Source of the DNA: Clostridia bacterium
GTDB lineage: Bacteria > Bacillota > Clostridia > Oscillospirales > CAG-272
Direction: 5' to 3'
Assembly: GCA_017454675.1 (NCBI GenBank)
Contig: JAFTCN010000084.1
Span: forward strand, 1-35,610
DNA length: 35,610 bases
Shown here: piece by piece, positions 29,177 through 35,610 of the stretch
How the letters are laid out: each line of letters begins with the position of its first letter
Position numbering within the stretch: the first letter of the stretch is position 1
Position numbers and translations under genes: made by a program
The notes under the pieces: generated by a model
Seen by the model: the letters and a program-made list of their open reading frames with translations, nothing else
Databases searched by the model: none
Told to the model about the DNA's origin: nothing

Positions 29177-30379
29177 ATGATCATCAGACAAACCTATTTA
29201 AATCAGATAATCCCTCTGATCGACAAGAATCTGATTAAGGTAATAACCGGCGTTCGCCGTTCCGGTAAGACAGTTTTGCTTTCTCAGATCCAGGATTATC
29301 TTCTGGAGCAGGGAAAAAGCAGGGAGCAGATCATCTGTCTGAACTTCGAATCGATAAGAAACAAGGATTATAAAGACGGTGGCGCGCTGTACGATTATCT
29401 CATATCGACCTGTGGGAACAGCAAAAAAAAGACCTATATTTTTCTTGATGAGATTCAGATGGTGGACAGATGGGAAGAGGTGGTATCTTCCCTGCTCGTC
29501 GATATCGATTGCGATATCTACATAACGGGTTCCAATTCCAGGCTGCTTTCGGGAGAACTGGCCACTCTGATTGCGGGCCGATACATAAACATTCACGTCT
29601 ACCCGTTTACTTTATCGGAGGCAAAGAAGATCTCACTGGAAAACAACAGGTATACGACGGACGAAGCGCTGTTTCAGGATTATCTAAAATACGGCGGTCT
29701 CCCTATGCGGTTTGCGCTTGAAGAAGTATCGGTCGAACCATATCTTTCCGACACATATGACAGCATCGTAACAAAAGATATCGTGAAACGGTACAAGATC
29801 AGAAACGCGGATCTGCTGAATGCGCTGCTCACATATCTGATGGATAATATAGCCAACCCGTTTTCTGCAAGATCTATCGTTTCAGCCCTGGAAAAAAACG
29901 GGATCAAAACGACAGTCAGCACGCTCATCAGTTATATAGGACATATCAAAAACGCGATGATAATCTACCCCGCGCAAAGATATGACATAAAAGGCAAAAA
30001 GCTTCTTTCCACCAACGAGAAGTATTACACCGTTGATCTGGGGCTTCGAAACATCACTAAAAACAGCGAAACAATTGATTACAGCAAGCTGTACGAAAAT
30101 ATCGTTTTTCTCGAACTTCTTTACCGCGGATACGACGTCCGCGTCGGACAGTTCAACGATCATGAAATAGATTTCGTAGCCTACAAAGGACAAAACCGGG
30201 AATACTATCAGGTATGTTACGCGCTGGATTCCGAAAAGACGGTCGAGCGCGAATTCGGAAACCTTGAACGGATCCGGGACAATTATCCCAAGTTCGTCAT
30301 CTCAGGCGACATTCCCGATTTCTCCCGTAACGGAATTCAGCATTATAACATCCTCGACTATCTGCTCGGCAGAAAGTGA
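29177..30379 (+). CDS. AAA-family ATPase with C-terminal DUF4143 domain
   Basis: A 400-residue protein. The N-terminal AAA_14-type ATPase has Walker A GVRRSGKT (residues 25-32), Walker B IFLDEIQ (about 87-93) and a YITGSNSRLL sensor. A helical region (about 205-290, NADLLNALLTYLMD to TTVSTLISYIGHIK) has winged-helix character. The C-terminal DUF4143 part contains NDHEIDFVA and YYQVCYAL, resembling a PD-(D/E)xK nuclease core. Such proteins are widespread, often mobile, and their function is not settled. GGAGG lies 7 bases before the ATG. Base composition is clearly more AT-rich than its neighbours and the codon choice differs (many ATA, AAA, TAT), which suggests transfer. It is a single-gene unit with its own operator array. 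Confidence 0.93.
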   Translation: MIIRQTYLNQIIPLIDKNLIKVITGVRRSGKTVLLSQIQDYLLEQGKSREQIICLNFESIRNKDYKDGGALYDYLISTCGNSKKKTYIFLDEIQMVDRWEEVVSSLLVDIDCDIYITGSNSRLLSGELATLIAGRYINIHVYPFTLSEAKKISLENNRYTTDEALFQDYLKYGGLPMRFALEEVSVEPYLSDTYDSIVTKDIVKRYKIRNADLLNALLTYLMDNIANPFSARSIVSALEKNGIKTTVSTLISYIGHIKNAMIIYPAQRYDIKGKKLLSTNEKYYTVDLGLRNITKNSETIDYSKLYENIVFLELLYRGYDVRVGQFNDHEIDFVAYKGQNREYYQVCYALDSEKTVEREFGNLERIRDNYPKFVISGDIPDFSRNGIQHYNILDYLLGRK

Positions 30380-30417
30380 TCGGGAAAGAATCATTTCACC
30401 CGCACAATTCCATTCGG

Positions 30418-30525
30418 CAGATCCGGCCGCGTCTCTATCGGGAAGCGGCCGGATTTCTTTCATTCCGCGGTATGATCACCGCCGGCGATTACGCCTCCGT
30501 TCTTTCCTTCGATCTCGCCGGCGAG
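30418..30525 (-). pseudogene. remnant of the 3' end of a ygjV-like gene, including repeat copy R3
   Basis: Bases 30418-30487 match 31828-31897 at 65 of 70 positions. Beyond that, 30499-30525 still matches the region before the repeat tail in the intact gene. Read on the - strand it encodes GEIEGKN-GGVI-AGGDHTAE-stop, compared with GESEGKN...ENAGGDHTAE-stop in the gene at 31870-32553; only two 12-base tail units remain instead of eight. Nothing of the membrane part is left. The palindrome ATCCGGCCGC/GCGGCCGGAT (30421-30452) may still serve as a terminator for the ATPase gene, though followed only by TTCTTTC. Confidence 0.8.
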
Positions 30526-30529
30526 GCGC

Positions 30530-30558
30530 TTGACAACACAGGCGTTTTTTGATAAAAT
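30530..30558 (+). promoter_or_regulatory. sigma-A promoter upstream of the amber-split ORF and DUF362 gene
   Basis: TTGACA (30530-30535), 17-base spacer ending in TGA, TAAAAT (30553-30558). It gives a leader of about 218 bases to the DUF362 gene. Confidence 0.88.
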
Positions 30559-30609
30559 ATTGACGTATTCTCGACAAACAGTCATCCGACAGGGAAACAG
30601 TAGCGCCGC

Positions 30610-30786
30610 ATGAATACCGAAGCGAAACTGACGACCGTGAAAAAATCCACCGCCCGCAAATTGGTGAAATACCTTCGCACTGCCGGCATCGACGCCTAGG
30701 ATATCTCAACGGAGACCGGCGCCGATGTGGGGATATACGTCGAGCCCGACCTGTCAGCGTCACCCGAATTCTGGAGGAGAAGATGA
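30610..30786 (+). pseudogene. 58-codon ORF interrupted by one in-frame TAG
   Basis: From ATG 30610 the frame reads 29 codons of a basic peptide (MNTEAKLTTVKKSTARKLVK, YLRTAGIDA), then TAG (30697-30699), then continues for 28 codons with protein-like composition (DISTETGADVGIYVEPDLSA, SPEFWRRR) to a TGA that overlaps the DUF362 start codon. The ribosome site is weak (CAGGGAAA about 16 bases upstream). I do not recognise the product. It may be a gene killed by a single base change, a short leader peptide, or a recoded stop; the first is the simplest. Confidence 0.55.
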
Positions 30787-31679
30787 TGAAAACCGCAAAA
30801 GTTTATTTCAGCAGAACGATAACGCCCGGGAAGGTGATCGCGCTCTACGAAGCCGCCGGCAGGAAGCTGACCGGGAGGCTGGCGCTCAAGGTCCATTCGG
30901 GCGAGGCCGGGAACCAGAACTTCCTGCGGCCCGCCTTCTGGGAGCCTGTCGTCAGATATACCGGCGGGAGGATCGTCGAGTGCAACACCGCCTATCAGGG
31001 GCAGAGGAACTCGACCGCAAAACACATGCGTCTCCTTAGGGAGCACGGCTGGAAGGACCTCTTCGACGTCGATCTCATGGACGCCGAGGGCCCAGACGCC
31101 GAACTGCCGGTACCCGCAGGATCGGTACACCTCAAGTCAGATATCGTCGGGAAGGACCTGCTTAACTACGACTCGCTTCTCGTCCTCTCCCACTTCAAGG
31201 GACATCCGATGGGGGGCTACGGCGGAGCGCTGAAGCAGCTTTCGATCGGCTGCGCGTCGACCGCCGGCAAGGTCAACATACACTCCGCCGGAAAATATAC
31301 GAAGACGGAAGACCAGGCAGTCGTATGGGGGGATCTCCCGCCTCAGGACGCCTTCCTCGAATCGATGGCCGAGGCCGCCGCGGCTGTGACCGGTCACTTC
31401 GGAGAGAACATTTCATACATCAGCGTCATGGCCAACATGTCTGTCGACTGCGACTGCTGCGCGATGGCAGAAGACCCCTGCCTGCGCGACATCGGCATCC
31501 TGTCGTCGACCGATCCGGTAGCGATCGACCGCGCCTGCGTCGATCTCGTGAAGGCCAGCGGCGACATCGGCCGCGAGCATTTCATGCAGCGGGTCACCTC
31601 CCGCAACGGAGAGCACACCATCGATGCCGCCGAAGCGCTCGGGATCGGCTCGACGGCTTACGAGCTGATCGAGATCTGA
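30783..31679 (+). CDS. DUF362 domain protein
   Basis: A 298-residue protein of the DUF362 family, which often occurs fused to or beside 4Fe-4S ferredoxins. Typical segments are VVRYTGGRIVECNTAY, SDIVGKDLLNYDSLLVLSHF, KGHPMGGYGGALKQLSIGCA, and the cysteine cluster VDCDCCAMAEDPC (about residues 219-231), followed by DIGILSSTDPVAIDRACVDL. No ferredoxin-type CxxCxxCxxxC motif is present, so only the DUF362 part exists; metal binding by the cysteine cluster is an inference. GGAGG lies 5 bases before the first of two adjacent ATG codons (30783, 30786). Its biochemical role is not known. A terminator follows. Confidence 0.9.
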   Translation: MMKTAKVYFSRTITPGKVIALYEAAGRKLTGRLALKVHSGEAGNQNFLRPAFWEPVVRYTGGRIVECNTAYQGQRNSTAKHMRLLREHGWKDLFDVDLMDAEGPDAELPVPAGSVHLKSDIVGKDLLNYDSLLVLSHFKGHPMGGYGGALKQLSIGCASTAGKVNIHSAGKYTKTEDQAVVWGDLPPQDAFLESMAEAAAAVTGHFGENISYISVMANMSVDCDCCAMAEDPCLRDIGILSSTDPVAIDRACVDLVKASGDIGREHFMQRVTSRNGEHTIDAAEALGIGSTAYELIEI

Positions 31680-31723
31680 GAAGACCTCGTCAGAGCGGAA
31701 TCATTCGGACGACCGAAAGAAAA

Positions 31724-31769
31724 ACTGCCCTCACAGCCGGTTGAATACCGGCCGCGGGGCGGTTTTTTT
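31724..31769 (+). terminator. intrinsic terminator after the DUF362 gene
   Basis: Two-part stem: ACTGCCC/GGGCGGT outside (one G-U pair), GCCGG-TTGAATA-CCGGC inside, then seven T. Confidence 0.88.
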
Positions 31770-31827
31770 GCTGATGTAAGCCTCCCGGGCGCTTTTGCAG
31801 AACGCGGGCGGCTTTATGACCGTTACG

Positions 31828-31897
31828 CAGATCCGGCCGCATCCCCGTCGGAAAGCGGCCGGATTTCTTTCATTCCGCGGTATGATCACCGCCGGCG
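31828..31897. repeat. palindromic repeat copy R4, overlapping the 3' end of the ygjV-like gene
   Basis: ATCCGGCCGC/GCGGCCGGAT 10-bp arms (31831-31862) followed by TTCTTTCATTCC and a small GCGGT-ATGATC-ACCGC hairpin. The last seven codons and stop of the - strand ygjV-like gene (GGDHTAE) lie in its right part. 65 of 70 bases match R3. Confidence 0.9.
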
Positions 31898-32553
31898 TTT
31901 TCGCAGGTGTTTTCGCCTGCGGTTTCGACTGCGGTTTCGACTGTGTTTTCGACTGTGTTTTCACTCGCGTTCTCGCTGGCGTTTTTTCCTTCGCTCTCTC
32001 CGCCGTCCGCGGCGGGCTTTTTTCTGTCGTGCCGGAGATATCCGACGACGATCGATATCAGCATCACGGCCTCTCCGGCGATGCCTCCGATCGACTTCGT
32101 CGTCAGATGATAGACGAGCCAGCAGGGGGAGTTGATGAGCGAGAGGAGTCTTACGTCCTTCGCTCCGTCGCGGTAGAAGCCGACCGTCGTCGCTATCATG
32201 CCGATGACGGGGAGAAACTCGATGATGAGGTTCACCGGGGTCGGGTCCTTCCCGAAGACGAGGAATGTGAGGGCGTAGACTCCTGCCGACGCGAGCGAAA
32301 AGACGGCGATCCAGATCTTTCTGTCGGCGCGGAAGAACTTCTTGTTCGAGAAGACGATCGCGCGGCAGATGCCGACGAGATTGAGTACGCAGCCGGTCGG
32401 CGCGTCGAGGATGAAGAGGTTCACCGCGTAGAAGGTCGACGACACCAGCTGCATCAAGATAAGCGGCCGCTGCTTTTTACACTGATAAGACAGTACGTTT
32501 ATGAGCATCGCGACGATGCCTATGACCTGTGCGAATATCCTCAGCGGGCCCAT
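31870..32553 (-). CDS. YgjV-family inner membrane protein with a tetrapeptide-repeat tail
   Basis: A 227-residue polytopic protein with about six hydrophobic segments, matching the Imp-YgjV family (FAQVIGIVAMLINVLSYQCK, QLVSSTFYAVNLF, CRAIVFSNKKFF, SPCWLVYHLTTKSIGG). Its function is unknown; the arrangement of short helices recalls small transporters of the SWEET/PnuC type, but this is only resemblance. After the last helix and HDRKKP comes a soluble tail with repeats ASEN ASEN TVEN TVET AVET AGEN TCEN, encoded by 12-base units (31897-31992). Such a tail is not part of the usual family and may vary between strains. No neighbour on the same strand is close enough to define an operon. Confidence 0.88.
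   Translation of the reverse strand: MGPLRIFAQVIGIVAMLINVLSYQCKKQRPLILMQLVSSTFYAVNLFILDAPTGCVLNLVGICRAIVFSNKKFFRADRKIWIAVFSLASAGVYALTFLVFGKDPTPVNLIIEFLPVIGMIATTVGFYRDGAKDVRLLSLINSPCWLVYHLTTKSIGGIAGEAVMLISIVVGYLRHDRKKPAADGGESEGKNASENASENTVENTVETAVETAGENTCENAGGDHTAE
31897..31992. repeat. eight 12-base tandem units in the ygjV-like coding sequence
   Basis: Units of the type GTTTTCGACTGT follow without gaps, the last (GTTTTTTCCTTC) degenerate. The period is a multiple of three, so unit number can change without frameshift. Confidence 0.92.
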
Positions 32554-32618
32554 TTCCCCGTGCGCTCCTCTCTCAATGATTCTCCGCCGGACCGTTACCG
32601 GCAGAAAAAACTGTTTTC

Positions 32619-34199
32619 TTACTTGAGCCAGCTCAGCCTGGCGCTGTAGGACTCCAGATTACGGAGCAGGGATTGCCTCATGGTTTGCAGCGGATCTTTA
32701 TTAGCAGACGGGTTTGTCAGCCATTCCTTGACAGAATTCAGGGCGCAGGTTTGGAGCGACTGTATCTCGTCCGAATAGAGTATACAGCGCAGGCTGCAGC
32801 GGCTCGCAAGAATGATACCGATCATATCCCGGTCGGTGTCTCCCGCCTTCGAAGCACCGGACAGTATTTCGTTATCTGCGTAGACCTGACTCACATTCCT
32901 CCGGGCGTCAGAAGCAAGATATTCAAGGACCGATCCAACGGCACCGATCCGTTCCTGACTGATCGAGGGCATCGCGAACATCCCTATTCCGCTCCTGCCG
33001 ACGTAGGAATGATATTCGCTCTGATCCTGATTGTATTTGGGAAGCGGCAGGAAACCGAATCCTCCCGAAAGAGATGAAAGCGCGGGATCCTCCGCCATGC
33101 TCAGCGAGGCAGTCATGAAGCAGAGGCCTCCCGAGGTGAGTTTATTGAATACGTCATCGTGGGACGCGGCGGAGAAGACAGCCGGCTTGACTGTCGCTCC
33201 GAAGAGCTTTTCCCCGATCAGGATCAGCCTTTCGGGCGTATAGTCGTATACGAACGCCCCGTCCCTGTTTGCGATCACGCTGATCTCGTTCGCTGCGAGC
33301 ACGGCAAAGGCGTTGTCATTCTGGGTCGGGGTGAAATCGAGAGACAGGCCGAAAACCCCTCCGGATGCTGCGGAGGAGGCCGCTTCAAGATATCTGTCCA
33401 AAGTGAATGAGCCGGAAATCACAAGCGACTGAAGCTGTCCGACGTCAACCCCCTGCGCTGCGCACAGGCCGCGGTTGAAGAGGATGGCCCGGGTGTAGGG
33501 GAGCAGATCACAGAAGATATCTCCCGTCGCACCGAACTGTTTCCCGTTGACGGCGATCTCGCTGTTGATCCCTGCAGCCCACCACTCCTTTCCGAGGTCA
33601 AGTGTATCCACCCTGTTCAGATCCAGGAAAAGGCCTTCGGTGAGCAGCGATCCGGCGTCCATAGGCATTATTACGCAGTCCGCGGGCTCCCCGGCAATGC
33701 TGCGGGTCTTCGTATATTCAAAGACAGGTCTCTGCGCATTCGAGGCGTTCACACCCGGAGCTTCGGAAAGGATGAAGCGCATGCCCGCATCCCGCTCAAG
33801 CAGTGTCAGGCGCTTGTATGCGGTCTTTCCGAGGGCATCCCCTTCATTGCCTTCGGACAGAAGGGCGGTGCAGTATCTGCCTCTCAAGCCGGCGATGATA
33901 TCGACCGTGAACCCCGGATCCAGCCGCGGCAGCGGATTTGATGACCCTGAACCCGCCGACGACGTGATCTCCGCGCCGGGATCCGTCTGTGCCGCTGCGG
34001 CGGTCGTCTCAGCTGAGGTCGTCCCCTCTCCGTCATCCGTACGGGTATCCGCCTGTGAGGCAGCGGCGGTGCTCTGCGACGGATCACCGGCCTCCCGGCT
34101 GTCCGACGGTCTGACGTCCCCCGGCTGCGCGCAGGAGACCGCCGCAGCGGAAATGAGGATGAGAGCAAGCATCAGAGATGCGATTTTTATGATTTTCAT
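32619..34199 (-). CDS. extracellular solute-binding lipoprotein
   Basis: A 526-residue secreted lipoprotein. It has a Lys-containing n-region (MKIIKIA), a hydrophobic core and a lipobox ending at Cys23 (AAVSC). A ~70-residue Ser/Thr/Ala/Asp-rich linker follows, then a ~430-residue domain with the look of ABC family 1 sugar-binding proteins (YTRAILFNRGLCAAQGVDV, GGFGFLPLPKYNQDQSEYHS, AVGSVLEYLASDARR). I chose MKIIKIA (34199); an ATG at 34211 would add only MVIK and has its purine-rich site almost touching it. No ABC permease or ATPase gene is in the window, so it is an orphan binding protein. The ligand is unknown. Confidence 0.87.
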   Translation of the reverse strand: MKIIKIASLMLALILISAAAVSCAQPGDVRPSDSREAGDPSQSTAAASQADTRTDDGEGTTSAETTAAAAQTDPGAEITSSAGSGSSNPLPRLDPGFTVDIIAGLRGRYCTALLSEGNEGDALGKTAYKRLTLLERDAGMRFILSEAPGVNASNAQRPVFEYTKTRSIAGEPADCVIMPMDAGSLLTEGLFLDLNRVDTLDLGKEWWAAGINSEIAVNGKQFGATGDIFCDLLPYTRAILFNRGLCAAQGVDVGQLQSLVISGSFTLDRYLEAASSAASGGVFGLSLDFTPTQNDNAFAVLAANEISVIANRDGAFVYDYTPERLILIGEKLFGATVKPAVFSAASHDDVFNKLTSGGLCFMTASLSMAEDPALSSLSGGFGFLPLPKYNQDQSEYHSYVGRSGIGMFAMPSISQERIGAVGSVLEYLASDARRNVSQVYADNEILSGASKAGDTDRDMIGIILASRCSLRCILYSDEIQSLQTCALNSVKEWLTNPSANKDPLQTMRQSLLRNLESYSARLSWLK

Positions 34200-34294
34200 T
34201 TTTATGACCATACCTTTCCGCTGCGCGGAAGGCACAAAAGGGGATGAAAAACCCCTGTCCCATCGCGCGGCATTGTTTTTTTGTGTTCAGAACG

Positions 34295-34921
34295 TCATTT
34301 CCCGTCCGGGAAACTGGTGAACGCGCCGCGCTCGACCTCGGGCAGCCCGTATTTCTCCTTCGCTTCGGCGACAGCTCTGATCAGAAATGCCATGTTCCGG
34401 GCAAGATTGCGCACAGTCTGCAGACCTTCAAGATCCTTTTTTACATCCTCTGCCGTAAACCCGTGCACCTGATTCCAGTATGTGGAGGAGGCGACCGGCA
34501 TTCCGCTGATGGTGAAATACTTGTTCAGAACGTCGAACGACGCGGTGTTCCCTCCCCTGCGGCAGGACACCACCGCGGCTCCGATCTTCATGTGTTTCGA
34601 AAAGCGTGTCGAGTAGAACAGACGGTCAAGAAAAGAGATCAGCGTGCCGTTCGGCGAGCCGTAGTAGACCGGGCTGCCGATGACGAGTCCGTCGGCGGCC
34701 TCAAACTTCGGCGCCGTCTCGTTGACCTGATCGTCAAAGACGCACCTTCCCTTCTTTCTGCATACCCCGCAGGCGATGCACCCTCTTATGCCCGCGCCTC
34801 CTATGTGGACGAGCTCGGTCTCAATCCCTTCCGCGGCAAACGTGCCGGTCATCTCTTCAAGCGCGGCGGCGATGCAGCCGCCTCGGTCCGGGCTTCCGTT
34901 TATAAGCAGTACCTTGTACAT
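34295..34921 (-). CDS. flavodoxin-family NAD(P)H-dependent oxidoreductase
   Basis: A 208-residue flavodoxin-fold protein. The FMN phosphate loop is INGSPDRGGCI near residue 7, a cysteine-rich segment CIACGVCRKKGRC lies near residue 49, and the FMN-isoalloxazine loop is GSPVYYGSPNGTLISFLDR. The cysteine segment is found in iron-sulfur flavoprotein-like and NADPH-dependent FMN reductase groups, where it may carry a cluster; this is uncertain here. I chose MYKVLLING (34921), with GGAGGAT 7 bases upstream, over the longer frame, whose upstream part is leader sequence. It is a single gene with its own promoter and is expected to reduce quinones, nitro compounds or metals with NAD(P)H. Confidence 0.9.
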   Translation of the reverse strand: MYKVLLINGSPDRGGCIAAALEEMTGTFAAEGIETELVHIGGAGIRGCIACGVCRKKGRCVFDDQVNETAPKFEAADGLVIGSPVYYGSPNGTLISFLDRLFYSTRFSKHMKIGAAVVSCRRGGNTASFDVLNKYFTISGMPVASSTYWNQVHGFTAEDVKKDLEGLQTVRNLARNMAFLIRAVAEAKEKYGLPEVERGAFTSFPDGK

Positions 34922-35039
34922 TTCAGATCCTCCTTCAGATAACTGTGGTCTCACAGATGCCGGATTATACCGGCCGGATGACAGGCATACCGCATGAGGC
35001 CGCATGTCAGACCGCCGCGGCCGGCCGTCATCGCCATCT

Positions 35040-35068
35040 ATTATATATGCCCCGCCGCGTTTTGTCAA
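35040..35068 (-). promoter_or_regulatory. sigma-A promoter of the flavodoxin-family gene
   Basis: On the - strand: TTGACA (35068-35063), 17-base spacer, TATAAT (35045-35040). The predicted leader is about 112 bases and holds GC-rich complementary segments (CCGGCCG-type) but no riboswitch I recognise. A second TATAAT (34973-34968 on the - strand) without a good -35 box lies inside the leader. The rest of 34922-35239 shows nothing else. Confidence 0.88.
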
Positions 35069-35239
35069 CGGGATTTGCGTCTGTGCGCTCGACCGCCTTC
35101 TGTCTGCTTTTCCCGCCGCCGTTATTCCGCCCGCTCCCAAAACACACGGTGAGAGGAGAGGCGGCGGAGGTGACAGACGCCTGGGACGGGAACGGAAAAA
35201 CGGCCGGCCGGCCCTCCGTCATCCGCCCGAAGTTTTAAG

Positions 35240-35268
35240 TTGACATCCTCTCTCTGTTGTGATAAAAT
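35240..35268 (+). promoter_or_regulatory. sigma-A promoter of the acyltransferase gene
   Basis: TTGACA (35240-35245), 17-base spacer ending in TGA, TAAAAT (35263-35268), followed by an AT-rich stretch. Confidence 0.9.
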
Positions 35269-35383
35269 AAATTAGATAATTATTATGTTAATCCGGCGTG
35301 TTCCGGCTGCACGCATGAATTGTATTTCTTTTCACGACGTCCCTAAGGTAAGAGCGCGAAGCTCCGAAATGGTCTTTCACGAT

Positions 35384-35610
35384 ATGAACTCAGAGCAGAA
35401 AGATAAAAAACAGGTCCTGCCCGTGCCTGAAAAAAAGAAAACAGCAATAACGAAAAAGCGGCGGAAGAAGATCGGCAGGCCGTTCGCTCCGCTGTTTTAC
35501 CTCGCATACCCCTTCGTTTCGCTCTATTTCCGGTTAAAATACCGCGTCAGGGTCGACCGTTCAGCGACCAAAGGGCACCGCGGTCCGGCGATCGTGCTGG
35601 CTCCGCATGT
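35384..35610 (+). CDS. lysophospholipid acyltransferase (PlsC-like), 5' part
   Basis: The first 75 codons of a gene that runs off the window. After a Lys-rich N-terminus (KKQVLPVPEKKKTAITKKRR) comes a hydrophobic segment FAPLFYLAYPFVSLYFRLKY and then GPAIVLAPH at the very edge. This pattern is typical of 1-acyl-sn-glycerol-3-phosphate acyltransferases, where the His begins the HxxxxD catalytic motif. The start is uncertain: ATG 35384 fits the family best, but in-frame ATGs at 35369 and 35315 exist and none has a good ribosome site. It would make phosphatidic acid at the membrane. The catalytic Asp lies outside the window, so the call rests on the N-terminal pattern. Confidence 0.78.
   Translation, partial: MNSEQKDKKQVLPVPEKKKTAITKKRRKKIGRPFAPLFYLAYPFVSLYFRLKYRVRVDRSATKGHRGPAIVLAPH

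Noticed and set aside
27171..31897. Palindromic repeats considered as insertion-sequence ends
   Set aside because: No transposase frame lies between any pair and no target-site duplications are visible; they look like terminator or REP-type elements.
31795..32649. + strand frame of 284 codons opposite the ygjV-like gene
   Set aside because: Its GVF/FDC repeats are only the reverse reading of the 12-base array; the - strand frame has a coherent membrane protein.
34922..35239. Riboswitch (for example FMN) in the leader of the flavodoxin-family gene
   Set aside because: The leader is GC-rich with complementary parts, but lacks the conserved core sequences of the FMN element or another class I know.

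Overview
The window is about 35.6 kb of GC-rich (by eye near 60%) chromosomal DNA. It most resembles an uncultured gut-type member of the Firmicutes class Clostridia. Supporting signs are strong GGAGG-type ribosome sites, the lepA-hemW pair, a DUF1292 protein, diaminopimelate synthesis through LL-diaminopimelate aminotransferase (dapL), an Fe-S type PurF, and TTGACA-17-TATAAT promoters. The taxon is inferred from gene content only.

Region 1 (1-14265, + strand) is one long biosynthetic operon: purC (3' end only)-purA-purB-guaA-pyrG-purF-carA-carB-dapF-dapL, closed by a strong intrinsic terminator. Many genes overlap by ATGA. It joins both arms of purine nucleotide synthesis (AMP, GMP), CTP formation, carbamoyl phosphate for pyrimidines and arginine, and the last steps towards meso-diaminopimelate for peptidoglycan and lysine.

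Region 2 (14270-16811, - strand) holds a ribokinase-like gene, a small two-helix membrane protein and an AraC-family regulator. The AraC gene is flanked by ~98 bp imperfect direct repeats made from the 3' end of the membrane-protein gene. Region 3 (16875-19928, + strand) has recG and a CwlD-like N-acetylmuramoyl-L-alanine amidase. Region 4 (19930-20192) has no gene but shows nested complementary segments, a candidate structured RNA. Region 5 (20193-24785, - strand) holds lepA, hemW, a DUF1292 protein and, from its own promoter, a YwaF/TMEM164-like membrane protein. Region 6 (24856-27208, + strand) is the glycolytic pair pgk-tpiA.

Region 7 (27171-32553) is a patchier accessory stretch: an ECF-type sigma factor overlapping a single-pass membrane protein (possible anti-sigma), an AT-rich AAA/DUF4143 ATPase, an amber-interrupted small ORF, a DUF362 protein and a YgjV-like membrane protein. 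A dispersed palindromic repeat occurs four times here, and one copy is a remnant of the 3' end of a ygjV-like gene. The ATPase is preceded by a strictly 42-bp-periodic array of inverted repeats whose last arm lies inside the promoter spacer. Region 8 (32619-35610) has a solute-binding lipoprotein without permeases, a flavodoxin-fold oxidoreductase and the start of a PlsC-type acyltransferase.

The strongest candidates for something undescribed are the 42-bp operator array with its ATPase (possible autoregulation through the ATPase's own winged-helix region), the two gene-3'-end duplications flanking inserted genes, the expanding 12-bp repeat in the YgjV tail, and the structured intergenic region.
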